A stretch of 17,045 nucleotides of DNA, taken from contig UQYA01000038.1 in assembly GCA_900545165.1 (NCBI GenBank), forward strand, positions 1-17,045, in the 5' to 3' direction. Source of the stretch: an uncultured Collinsella sp. (GTDB taxonomy: Bacteria; Actinomycetota; Coriobacteriia; Coriobacteriales; Coriobacteriaceae). The position numbers and the translations under genes were made by a program. The notes under the pieces are model-generated. The model was not told where the DNA came from and ran no database searches. It saw nothing but the letters and a program-made list of their open reading frames with translations. This document shows positions 1 through 5,861 of this stretch, piece after piece. Within the stretch, counting starts at the first letter, position 1; every line of letters begins with the position of its first letter.

Positions 1-38
1 AGGCAAGGCATAGACCTTCTGGTCATGCCTTGCCTTTT
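1..38 (+). terminator. Rho-independent terminator, plus-strand T tail
   Basis: An 11-bp perfect stem (1-11 with 25-35) is followed, after one unpaired A, by a further GACC/GGTC stem and a TTCT loop; a short T run follows at 35-38. The T tail is on the plus strand, so it most likely ends a plus-strand transcript entering from outside the window. It could also stop the leftward lysS transcript, but the bases beyond position 1 are not visible. Confidence 0.7.
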
Positions 39-80
39 GAATGACAAATTGTCGCCCTGGACGTCGCGCAGCGTCGAGCC

Positions 81-107
81 GTTACGCGGTTCGTAGAACC
101 GCGTAAC
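81..107. repeat. Palindromic repeat directly after the lysS stop codon (copy 1)
   Basis: Perfect 11-bp arms, GTTACGCGGTT (81-91) and AACCGCGTAAC (97-107), surround a 5-nt loop. The lysS stop codon begins on the minus strand at 113-111, only 3 nt away. The same arms recur at 4597-4624 next to the dtd stop codon. No T run follows on the minus strand, so it is not a classic intrinsic terminator. It could be a REP-like dispersed repeat or an RNA 3'-end stabilising hairpin. Confidence 0.8.
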
Positions 108-110
108 AAG

Positions 111-2075
111 TTAGTACATCTTTGCGCCGGCGGGGATGGAGGCGTCGAGCTGGATCAGGTTGAGGCGCTCCTCGCCCTCCTCCTCGTGGACAGCGCTGAT
201 CAGCATGCCGCAGCTGGGAATACCCATCATCTTGCGCGGAGGCAGGTTGGTGATGGCGAGCAAGGTCTTGCCAACCAGGTCCTCGGGCTCGTAATAAGCG
301 TGAATACCGGAGAGGATGGTGCGGTCGGTGCCGGTGCCGTCGTCGAGCGTAAAGTTCAGCAGCTTCTTGGACTTCTTGACGGCCTCGCATGCCTTGACCT
401 TCACAGCGCGGAAGTCGCTCTTGGAGAAGGTATCAAAGTCGACGAACTCCTCAAACAGCGGCTCAACGGCGATCTTGGAGTAATCGAGCGTGGGCTTAAG
501 CGACTTAACGAATGGGCTCGCGGCGTTGCCGGCCTCGGCAGCCTTGGCGGCAGCGGCACCGGACTGGAAACCCTTCTCGGGCTTCATGTGCGGGAACAGC
601 AGCACGTCGCGGATAGAAGCCTGGTTGGTAAGCAGCATGACCACGCGGTCGATACCAATGCCAATACCGCCCGCGGGAGGCATACCGTACTCGAGGGCGC
701 GCACGTAGTCCTCGTCATACTCCATGGCCTCATCGTCGCCGCCGGCCTTCTCGGCCATCTGGGCGGCAAAGCGCTCGGCCTGGTCGACCGGGTCGTTGAG
801 CTCGGAGAACGCGTTGGCGTACTCGTGGCCGGCAATAACCAGCTCAAAGCGGTGCGTCAGGCGCGGGTCGTCCTCAAAACGCTTGGCAAGCGGGCTGACC
901 TCGATGGGGTAATCGCACACGAAGGTCGGGTTGACGATGGTGTCCTCGCCCAGCTCATCGTAGATCTCGGCGATAATCTTGCCGGCGGTCCACTCGGGCT
1001 TAATCTCCAGGCCCTTCTCGCGCGCGGCGGAAGCAAGCTCCTCGACCGGCGTGTCGATGGTGACCTGCTTGCCGAGCACATCGGAGACGATGTCGGTCAT
1101 GGGACGGCTGGCCCACTCACCAGAAAGGTCGATGGTCTGGCCCTGGTACTCGATGACCTCGGGGTTGCCGATGGCCTTGTTAGCCGCCTTAATGACGCCC
1201 TGGGCGAGCGCCTTCATGCCCTCGAGGTCGGAGAAGGCACGGTAGGCCTCCATCGTGGTGAACTCGGGGTTGTGGGTGAGGTCCATGCCCTCGTTACGGA
1301 AGATGCGGCCGATCTCGAACACGCGCTCAAAACCACCGACGATGCAGCGCTTGAGGTGCAGCTCGGTGGCAATACGCAGGTAGCACTCCTGATCGAGCGC
1401 GTTGAAGTGGGTAATGAACGGCTTGGCAGTAGCGCCGCCCTGGATGGTCTGCAGGATGGGGGTCTCGACCTCCATGTAGCCGTCGGACTCCATAAAGCGA
1501 CGGAAGGTGGAGAGAATCTGCGAACGCTTACGGAAGGTCTCGCGAACGTCGTCGTTGGCGATCAGGTCAACATAGCGCTGGCGATAGCGGGTCTCCTTGT
1601 CGGAAAGACCGTGGAACTTCTCGGGCAGCGGACGAACGGCCTTGGAAAGCAGGGTCGCGCTCTTAGGGGCAACGGAAAGCTGGCCGCGCTGGGTGCGCAC
1701 GACCACGCCGGTCACGCCCAGGATGTCGCCCAGGTCGAGGGCCTTGAGCGTATTCCAGGCAGCCTCGTCCATGTCGTTGATGCGGCAGAACAGTTGAATC
1801 TCGGCAGTCGCATCGCGCACGACGATGAACATGATCTTGCCCTGACCGCGCTTGGCGACCACACGGCCGGCGATCTTCACGACATCCTCGGTGTCCTCAC
1901 CATCGGCAAGATCGGCGTACTTAGTCTCGATATCGGCGACGTAGTCCTCAAGCTCAGAGTGCTCGGGATAGGGGTTCTGGCCCGCCTCGAACAGGGCGGC
2001 GCGCTTGGCCAGGCGGGTGGCGCGCTCGTCGTTGAGCGTCGATGCCTGATCGGCGGCGTTCTGGTTCTCTGCCAT
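111..2075 (-). CDS. lysS: Lysyl-tRNA synthetase (class II) with extra C-terminal tRNA-binding domain
   Basis: Cytoplasmic enzyme that charges tRNA-Lys with lysine using ATP (EC 6.1.1.6). The 654 residues show an N-terminal OB-fold anticodon-binding domain (about 65-145), then the class II catalytic core: motif 1 around 180-206 (ends in EVETPIL), motif 2 around 253-277 (FEIGRIFRNEG, then HNPEFTTMEAY) and motif 3 around 469-482 (GGIGIGIDRVVMLL). Usual bacterial LysRS is about 500 residues and should end near residue 503. Here an Ala-rich linker leads to about 110 residues resembling the EMAPII/MetG-C type tRNA-binding OB domain (546-654; conserved-looking DFRAVKV, LPPRKMMGIPSCGMLIS). The ATG at 2075 has a GAGGAG ribosome binding site. 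It lies downstream of greA, with a hairpin between the two genes. Confidence 0.96.
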   Translation of the reverse strand: MAENQNAADQASTLNDERATRLAKRAALFEAGQNPYPEHSELEDYVADIETKYADLADGEDTEDVVKIAGRVVAKRGQGKIMFIVVRDATAEIQLFCRINDMDEAAWNTLKALDLGDILGVTGVVVRTQRGQLSVAPKSATLLSKAVRPLPEKFHGLSDKETRYRQRYVDLIANDDVRETFRKRSQILSTFRRFMESDGYMEVETPILQTIQGGATAKPFITHFNALDQECYLRIATELHLKRCIVGGFERVFEIGRIFRNEGMDLTHNPEFTTMEAYRAFSDLEGMKALAQGVIKAANKAIGNPEVIEYQGQTIDLSGEWASRPMTDIVSDVLGKQVTIDTPVEELASAAREKGLEIKPEWTAGKIIAEIYDELGEDTIVNPTFVCDYPIEVSPLAKRFEDDPRLTHRFELVIAGHEYANAFSELNDPVDQAERFAAQMAEKAGGDDEAMEYDEDYVRALEYGMPPAGGIGIGIDRVVMLLTNQASIRDVLLFPHMKPEKGFQSGAAAAKAAEAGNAASPFVKSLKPTLDYSKIAVEPLFEEFVDFDTFSKSDFRAVKVKACEAVKKSKKLLNFTLDDGTGTDRTILSGIHAYYEPEDLVGKTLLAITNLPPRKMMGIPSCGMLISAVHEEEGEERLNLIQLDASIPAGAKMY

Positions 2076-2090
2076 AAGTTAGCTCCTCAA

Positions 2091-2126
2091 ACTAAAACGC
2101 TCCCCAGGATTCGGTCCCAGGGAGCG
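2091..2126 (-). terminator. Hairpin with T-rich tail between greA and lysS (terminator or attenuator)
   Basis: CGCTCCC (2098-2104) pairs with GGGAGCG (2120-2126), with an inner GGA/TCC stem and a TTCGG loop separated by a symmetric CA/CA internal loop. On the minus strand it is followed by TTTTAGTTT and then by the lysS ribosome binding site. As it falls just before lysS and no obvious promoter fits between them, it may partly stop readthrough from greA rather than end transcription fully. Confidence 0.55.
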
Positions 2127-2154
2127 AAAACATACCTTTACGCGGGACCGTGGT

Positions 2155-2625
2155 CTAGCGTGCGATCTTGGCGATGGTGTAGACGCGAGTCTTGCCGGAA
2201 GGCGTAACGACCTCGACGGAGTCGCCCTCGCCGTGACCGATGATGGCGTGACCGACCGGAGACTCGTTGGAAATCTTGTGCTCGAGCGAGTTGGTCTCGG
2301 TGGTACCGACGAGCGTGACTTCCATGACCTCGCCGTTGGGATCAATCAGCGAAACGGTGGAACCGATGGAGACGGTCAGATCGCCCGTGGTGGCAGCAAC
2401 CTGAGCGTTGGCAAGAATGGCCTGGATCTCGGCGATACGAGCAGCATTCTGGGCCTGCTTGTCCTTGGCGGCATCGTACTCGGAGTTCTCCGAAAGGTCG
2501 CCGAACGCGCGGGCTTCCTTGATGTCCTCGACGATCTCCTTGGCGTAATCGCCCTCACGCCAGGCGAGCTCCTCGACGAGCTTCTGGCGGCCCTCAGCGG
2601 TCAGTACGATCTGGCTTGCGTCCAT
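2155..2625 (-). CDS. greA: Transcription elongation factor GreA
   Basis: Binds RNA polymerase, enters the secondary channel and stimulates cleavage of backtracked RNA so that stalled elongation can resume. The 156-residue length is typical. The N-terminal coiled-coil hairpin (about 1-75) carries the tip motif AFGDLSENSEYDAAK, with acidic residues D43 and E46 that help coordinate catalytic magnesium. The C-terminal FKBP-like domain includes SPVGHAIIGHGEGDSVEV. The start at 2625 (MDASQIVL) was chosen because GGGGAG lies about 8 nt upstream; a reading frame opening 30 nt earlier lacks such a site. It sits between the tatA terminator and the hairpin before lysS. Confidence 0.96.
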   Translation of the reverse strand: MDASQIVLTAEGRQKLVEELAWREGDYAKEIVEDIKEARAFGDLSENSEYDAAKDKQAQNAARIAEIQAILANAQVAATTGDLTVSIGSTVSLIDPNGEVMEVTLVGTTETNSLEHKISNESPVGHAIIGHGEGDSVEVVTPSGKTRVYTIAKIAR

Positions 2626-2673
2626 ACGGATATCTCCCCAACTCTGATCAAACAATCAACTGTCAACAAAACG

Positions 2674-2706
2674 AAAAAGACCGGCTAGCCTGCGGGCAAG
2701 CCGGTC
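2674..2706 (-). terminator. Rho-independent terminator of tatA
   Basis: GACCGGCT (2679-2686) pairs with AGCCGGTC (2699-2706), with an inner GCC/GGC stem; on the minus strand the stem is followed by TTTTT and then CGTTTTG. It lies 26 nt after the tatA stop codon and before greA. Confidence 0.85.
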
Positions 2707-2731
2707 AGGTGCTCACCCCAAAGGGATGGGA

Positions 2732-3007
2732 CTACTCTGCGTCCGCGTCGCTGTCCTCTGCCTGCTTCTTCTTGGCAGCAGCGAGCTTGGCCTCGAGCTC
2801 AGCGATCTCCTTGTCCTCCTCGGACTGCTCGACCACGACCTCCTCGGCCTGCTTGGTCTCGGCCTTATCGTCGCCCTCCATACCCTCGCGGATATTCTTG
2901 ACGGTAGAGCCGAGGGACTTGCCGAGCTTCGGCAGGTTCTTGGGCCCGAAGATAATCAGGACAACGACGAGAATAATGATGAGCTCAGGAGCCCTCAGTC
3001 CAATCAT
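2732..3007 (-). CDS. tatA: Sec-independent (twin-arginine) translocase subunit TatA
   Basis: Small membrane protein that oligomerises to form the passage for folded proteins bearing twin-arginine signal peptides. The 91 residues have the family layout: a short N-terminus, one transmembrane helix (about 8-21), the FGPKNLPKLGKSLG hinge and amphipathic helix (20-42), then a charged tail (44-91) rich in Glu, Asp, Lys and Ala that is probably disordered or coiled coil. The start at 3007 has GGAGGT 5-6 nt upstream. Longer versions of the frame would run into the tRNA-Pro gene and are rejected. It has its own promoter and terminator, so it is probably monocistronic. No tatC is visible here. TatA and TatB-type proteins are not easily told apart; the short length favours TatA. 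Confidence 0.93.
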   Translation of the reverse strand: MIGLRAPELIIILVVVLIIFGPKNLPKLGKSLGSTVKNIREGMEGDDKAETKQAEEVVVEQSEEDKEIAELEAKLAAAKKKQAEDSDADAE

Positions 3008-3043
3008 GTAGACCTCCACAATACAGCGAGACAAGCTCGAATG

Positions 3044-3072
3044 AGTATACCGCGGGTATCGCGGTATCACAA
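3044..3072 (-). promoter_or_regulatory. Predicted sigma-70-type promoter of tatA
   Basis: On the minus strand, TTGTGA (3072-3067) and TATACT (3049-3044) are separated by exactly 17 nt. The site lies between the tRNA-Pro terminator and the tatA start, which is where an independent promoter is needed. Confidence 0.65.
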
Positions 3073-3080
3073 CAATAGCT

Positions 3081-3108
3081 AAAAAAAGGGACCGCAAGAA
3101 GCGGTCCC
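3081..3108 (-). terminator. Rho-independent terminator after tRNA-Pro
   Basis: A perfect 8-bp stem, GGGACCGC/GCGGTCCC (3088-3095 with 3101-3108), with a 5-nt loop is followed on the minus strand by seven T residues (3087-3081). It lies 11 nt past the 3' end of the tRNA gene. Confidence 0.9.
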
Positions 3109-3119
3109 TCCTCATGCTC

Positions 3120-3196
3120 TGGTCGGGTTGACTGGATTTGAACCAGCGACCCCTGCGTCCCGAACGCAGTGCTCTACCAAACTGAGCCACAACCCG
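3120..3196 (-). tRNA. tRNA-Pro (anticodon CGG), CCA encoded
   Basis: On the minus strand the acceptor arms CGGGTTG and CAACCCG pair perfectly. The anticodon stem CTGCG/CGCAG encloses the loop TTCGGGA, giving anticodon CGG (reads CCG, proline). The T arm contains GGTTCAAATCC and the gene ends in ACCA. Length is 77 nt with CCA. It lies 49 nt after ispE and is followed by a strong terminator. Confidence 0.96.
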
Positions 3197-3207
3197 TTAG
3201 CTCGACT

Positions 3208-3236
3208 ATAGTAACAAAGATTTCCGTCGTGTGCTA
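3208..3236 (-). promoter_or_regulatory. Weak candidate promoter for tRNA-Pro
   Basis: TACTAT (3213-3208) on the minus strand would start RNA a few bases before the tRNA 5' end, as is usual for tRNA genes. The matching -35 hexamer (TAGCAC at 3236-3231, 17-nt spacing) is poor. Readthrough from veg-ispE could supply transcription instead. Confidence 0.3.
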
Positions 3237-3245
3237 GAGAAATTT

Positions 3246-4142
3246 TTACTTCTTTGGCACTTCGACGCGAACCGTGTTGGGAATGAGCTCCGTCGCGCAG
3301 GCCCACCAGCCTTTTTGCTGGGCAGCGTCCGCAAGCCTTTCGGCCGTGGCGGCGGTGTCGCAAATGGCAAACGAACAGGCGCCCGATCCGCACACATCTA
3401 CAGCAACGGTGCCGTCCTGTTTACGCAGCCAATCGAGAACCGTTTGAATCTGCGGCTCCATCTGTGCGGAAATGACACCCAGGTTGTTATGGATGAGCGC
3501 ATATGCCGTCTCGGCATCACCAGCACGCAAGGCAGAAGCTATCGCGCCGGGCTTGTCCGCAGGCACCGGGGCCTCGTCAAAACGTCGATAGGCTTCAATT
3601 GTCGAAACGCTTGCCTCGCGCGGCTTAACCAGTACGACGGGCGTCGCGGGCAGCGCGGGGTACTCAGTTGCCAGCACGTCTCCCCCACCTACGTAAAACG
3701 CAGGGCTCGCGTGCAAAAAGAACGGGACGTCGGCACCAATGCCCCGCGCAATCTCGTCCAGCGCAGGATCGGTGCGGTCGATATCCCACAGCTCGGTCAA
3801 GGCAACAATGACCGCGGCGGCATCCGTCGAGGGACCTCCCAGGCCGGCGCACAGCGGGATACGCTTTTCGATCGTCACGCACACGTTGGCATCGCGACCG
3901 TAATGTTCGGCCATAGCGATTGCCGCCCGATAAGCCGTATTTTTTTGCATGGGAAAATCGGATGCCGGAACCGTCTGGACGGTCAGCGCCTGCGCCGGCG
4001 TGACCGTCACGGTATCGGAAAGACCGACGGCCGCCATCAGGGAATCGACCCTGTGGTAGCCGCGGTCATCGCGCTCGGTATGAACCCCCAGGTAGAGGTT
4101 AATCTTTGCCGGCGCGGAAAGAGTCAGGGACCGATCGGTCAC
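3246..4142 (-). CDS. ispE: 4-diphosphocytidyl-2-C-methyl-D-erythritol kinase
   Basis: Cytoplasmic GHMP-family kinase that phosphorylates CDP-methylerythritol in the MEP route to isoprenoid precursors (EC 2.7.1.148). The 298 residues begin with the family signature SAPAKINLYLGV (9-20; K13 matches the conserved active-site lysine) and continue with the Gly-rich ATP loop around 97-110 (PLCAGLGGPSTDAAA), GIGADVPFF (135-142; D138 matches the catalytic aspartate) and a late GSGACSFA loop. The ATP loop has Pro where GLGGGS is usual. The start is GTG at 4142, with GAGGAG inside the end of veg; the veg stop is 2 nt away, so translation of the two is probably coupled. The veg-ispE neighbourhood is also known from Firmicutes. 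Confidence 0.95.
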   Translation of the reverse strand: MTDRSLTLSAPAKINLYLGVHTERDDRGYHRVDSLMAAVGLSDTVTVTPAQALTVQTVPASDFPMQKNTAYRAAIAMAEHYGRDANVCVTIEKRIPLCAGLGGPSTDAAAVIVALTELWDIDRTDPALDEIARGIGADVPFFLHASPAFYVGGGDVLATEYPALPATPVVLVKPREASVSTIEAYRRFDEAPVPADKPGAIASALRAGDAETAYALIHNNLGVISAQMEPQIQTVLDWLRKQDGTVAVDVCGSGACSFAICDTAATAERLADAAQQKGWWACATELIPNTVRVEVPKK

Positions 4143-4144
4143 CG

Positions 4145-4441
4145 TTAATGCTCCTCGAGCTGATTGCCGAGCGGGGTAAAGATGTGCTCGCCGCTCTCGG
4201 GGTCGAACAGCTCGACCTGACCGGTGAGGACATCGATATACTGGTAGGACTGACGCGACTTGCGGCCGCGACGCTCGTCAACCTCGACGATAAAGACGGC
4301 GGGGTGGACGCTCTTGATGGTGCCCATGCGCTCGACGACGCGGGTACGGCCCATGTTGGCCTTCACCTTGACGCGATCGCCCACCATATCGGTCAGCTTC
4401 TCGTGGATGTCGTCGACGTGATTGACTTCCATCTCTTCCAT
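4145..4441 (-). CDS. veg: Veg family protein
   Basis: A 98-residue member of the Veg (DUF1021) family. The core runs from HVDDIHEKL through VKVKANMGRTRVVERMGTI to SYQYIDVLTGQVELF and matches the family's small beta-barrel-like layout. In Bacillus subtilis Veg is a strongly expressed vegetative protein implicated in biofilm control; its molecular role is not settled, and no function is claimed here. The ATG at 4441 was chosen because TGGAGG lies about 8 nt upstream; an earlier TTG at 4465 has no such site. It probably forms a two-gene unit with ispE. The last 12 or so residues (GEHIFTPLGNQLEEH) extend past the conserved part. Confidence 0.88.
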   Translation of the reverse strand: MEEMEVNHVDDIHEKLTDMVGDRVKVKANMGRTRVVERMGTIKSVHPAVFIVEVDERRGRKSRQSYQYIDVLTGQVELFDPESGEHIFTPLGNQLEEH

Positions 4442-4508
4442 GAACAGGGCCTCCAGAAGGTGCAATTCAAAAAGGGGATAATACCCCTAAGATAGACAAA
4501 ACTCTAAT

Positions 4509-4538
4509 ACTATAGCACCCTGTTGTGGCCATACGCAA
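4509..4538 (-). promoter_or_regulatory. Candidate promoter of veg-ispE
   Basis: On the minus strand TTGCGT (4538-4533) and TATAGT (4514-4509) are 18 nt apart, upstream of veg. The -10 is a good match and the -35 a weak one. Between this site and veg lies a short GGGG-TATTAT-CCCC hairpin followed by five T (minus strand, 4486-4468), which might act as a weak attenuator. Confidence 0.4.
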
Positions 4539-4574
4539 GTAGCTAAATAAGCCCCGTCCCAAATACGTACCAGA

Positions 4575-4637
4575 CGACAACCTCGCATGACCAGTTGTTA
4601 CGCGGTTTGGTAAAACCGCGTAACCTAAAGGTTGTCG
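4575..4637. repeat. Palindromic repeat directly after the dtd stop codon (copy 2), with an outer stem
   Basis: The core arms GTTACGCGGTTT (4597-4608) and AAACCGCGTAAC (4613-4624) are perfect over 12 bp with a 4-nt loop; the first 11 bp of each arm are identical to the repeat at 81-107. The dtd stop codon is immediately adjacent at 4627-4625. A second, outer pair, CGACAACCT (4575-4583) with AGGTTGTCG (4629-4637), takes in the last codons of dtd. No T tract follows on the minus strand. Confidence 0.8.
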
Positions 4638-5071
4638 GTGTCCAAGACGATGGTGAATGGGCCGTCGTTGACGAGATCGACTTTCATATCGGCGCCAAAG
4701 ATGCCGTGCGCCACGTGTTCGACATCTTGACGAACGAGCGTCAGGAAGTACTCGTAGAGCTCGTTGGCGACATCGGGGGCGCCGGCATCCGTAAACGACG
4801 GACGGCGACCGTGGCGGCAGTCGGCGAACAGCGTGAACTGCGACACCACGAGCACCTCGCCGTCGACATCGGCAAGCGCCAAGTTGGTCTTGCCGTTCTC
4901 GTCCTCGTTGATACGCAGCCCGCGGAGCTTGCCCCACAGCTTGTCGGCCTCGGCACGCGTATCGCCATGGCCCACACCCAGCAGCACCAGGTAGCCGCGT
5001 CCAATGCGGCCCACGCACTCGCCGTCGACCGTCACGCCGGCGTTGAGCACGCGCTGCACCACCGCACGCAC
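4625..5071 (-). CDS. dtd: D-aminoacyl-tRNA deacylase
   Basis: Homodimeric cytoplasmic proofreading enzyme that removes D-amino acids (and glycine) mischarged onto tRNA, working through RNA rather than protein side chains. The 148-residue length is standard. The SQFTLFA motif (77-83) and the NDGPFT segment (135-140), which holds the Gly-cisPro pair that excludes L-amino acids, are both present; the usual GPVT is GPFT here. The start is GTG at 5071, with GAGGAG formed by the end of rdgB. The 3-nt gap to the rdgB stop indicates translational coupling. Confidence 0.95.
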   Translation of the reverse strand: MRAVVQRVLNAGVTVDGECVGRIGRGYLVLLGVGHGDTRAEADKLWGKLRGLRINEDENGKTNLALADVDGEVLVVSQFTLFADCRHGRRPSFTDAGAPDVANELYEYFLTLVRQDVEHVAHGIFGADMKVDLVNDGPFTIVLDTDNL

Positions 5072-5074
5072 GGT

Positions 5075-5716
5075 CTACTCCTCGCCCGTCAGCTTGGCGG
5101 ACAGATGCTCGAGCGCGTGGAAACGATGGCTGATGGCGTTCTTCTCGTCAGCCGTCAGCTCGGCCATGGTCTTGCCCGGCGTGTCGACCGGCAGGAACAG
5201 CGGGTCGTAGCCAAAGCCGTGATCGCCGCGGCCCTCGTGCGCGATAACGCCCTCGCAGGCGCCCTCACCATAGGTGACCAGACCATCCGTGTCGATGAGC
5301 GCGACGACACTCATAAAACGCGCGGTGCGATCCTCGTCTGCCACGCCTTCCAAGTTAACGAGCAGCTTGGCGTTGTTGGCGGCATCGTCGCCATGCACGC
5401 CCGCATAGCGCGCGCTATACACGCCCGGCTCGCCGTCCAGGGCATCAACGACCAAGCCCGAATCGTCGGCAATGGCCATGAGCCCCGTCTCCTCGACGGC
5501 AGCCTGCGCCTTGATGATGGCGTTCTCCAAAAACGTCGTGCCGTTTTCCTCGGGGTCCTCAAAATCGCCCAGCTGGCCGAGCGCCACAAAGCGCACCTCG
5601 GGCATGACCTTGCCCAAAATGGCCTCGATCTCGGTGAGCTTATGAGCGTTTCCGGTTGCCACGACGATGGTCGCCGCCGGGTCGAGGGTGTCGATGTCGA
5701 TCTTCTCAAGTGCCAT
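5075..5716 (-). CDS. rdgB: RdgB/HAM1 family XTP/dITP pyrophosphatase
   Basis: Hydrolyses ITP, dITP, XTP and dXTP to monophosphates and so keeps deaminated purines out of nucleic acids. The 213 residues carry the family motifs in order: ATGNAHKLTEI (20-30), NGTTFLENAIIKA (58-70), ADDSGLVVDALDGEPGVYSARYAG (83-106), then HGFGYDPLFLP and the terminal ADEKNAISHR. The ATG at 5716 was chosen for its AAGGAGG site about 7 nt upstream; an upstream extension of 24 Arg-rich residues is not supported. A TATAAG hexamer about 80 nt upstream could be the -10 of a separate promoter, as a terminator-like hairpin separates the gene from rph, but no good -35 accompanies it. Confidence 0.95.
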   Translation of the reverse strand: MALEKIDIDTLDPAATIVVATGNAHKLTEIEAILGKVMPEVRFVALGQLGDFEDPEENGTTFLENAIIKAQAAVEETGLMAIADDSGLVVDALDGEPGVYSARYAGVHGDDAANNAKLLVNLEGVADEDRTARFMSVVALIDTDGLVTYGEGACEGVIAHEGRGDHGFGYDPLFLPVDTPGKTMAELTADEKNAISHRFHALEHLSAKLTGEE

Positions 5717-5821
5717 AACTGGCCTCCTTGTCTCTATAGCAATGCCGAGTTGAGGACGACGAGGACTTCGGTCTCTCTCCCGTCTCAATCAACGGCAGTC
5801 TTATACTTCGACGTTTTCCCA

Positions 5822-5861
5822 GATAAAACCTGCCAAAATTAACATTCCTTTTTGGCAGGTT
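5822..5861 (-). terminator. Probable terminator overlapping the rph stop codon
   Basis: Perfect 12-bp arms AACCTGCCAAAA (5827-5838) and TTTTGGCAGGTT (5850-5861) enclose an 11-nt loop. The minus-strand copy begins within the rph stop codon and ends in a short T-rich stretch (TTTTATCT). It probably separates murE-rph from rdgB-dtd, though the T run is short and readthrough is likely. Confidence 0.55.

Noticed and set aside
186..2207. 673-codon open frame on the plus strand opposite lysS
   Set aside because: It is a mirror of the lysS coding frame caused by GC-rich codon use; its translation is low-complexity and resembles no family, while the minus strand has full LysRS motifs.
2631..2666. Promoter for greA based on a perfect TTGACA at 2666-2661 (minus strand)
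   Set aside because: No -10 hexamer is found at 16-18 nt; the position would fall on AGTTGG next to the ribosome binding site. A promoter may exist but cannot be supported.
3008..3190. Extended TatA frame reaching into tRNA-Pro
   Set aside because: It translates tRNA and terminator sequence; the tatA promoter and ribosome binding site lie downstream of that region.
5732..5770. Direct repeat GAGGAC-GAC-GAGGAC upstream of rdgB as an operator
   Set aside because: Too short and too close to common codon-like GC patterns to support a binding site.
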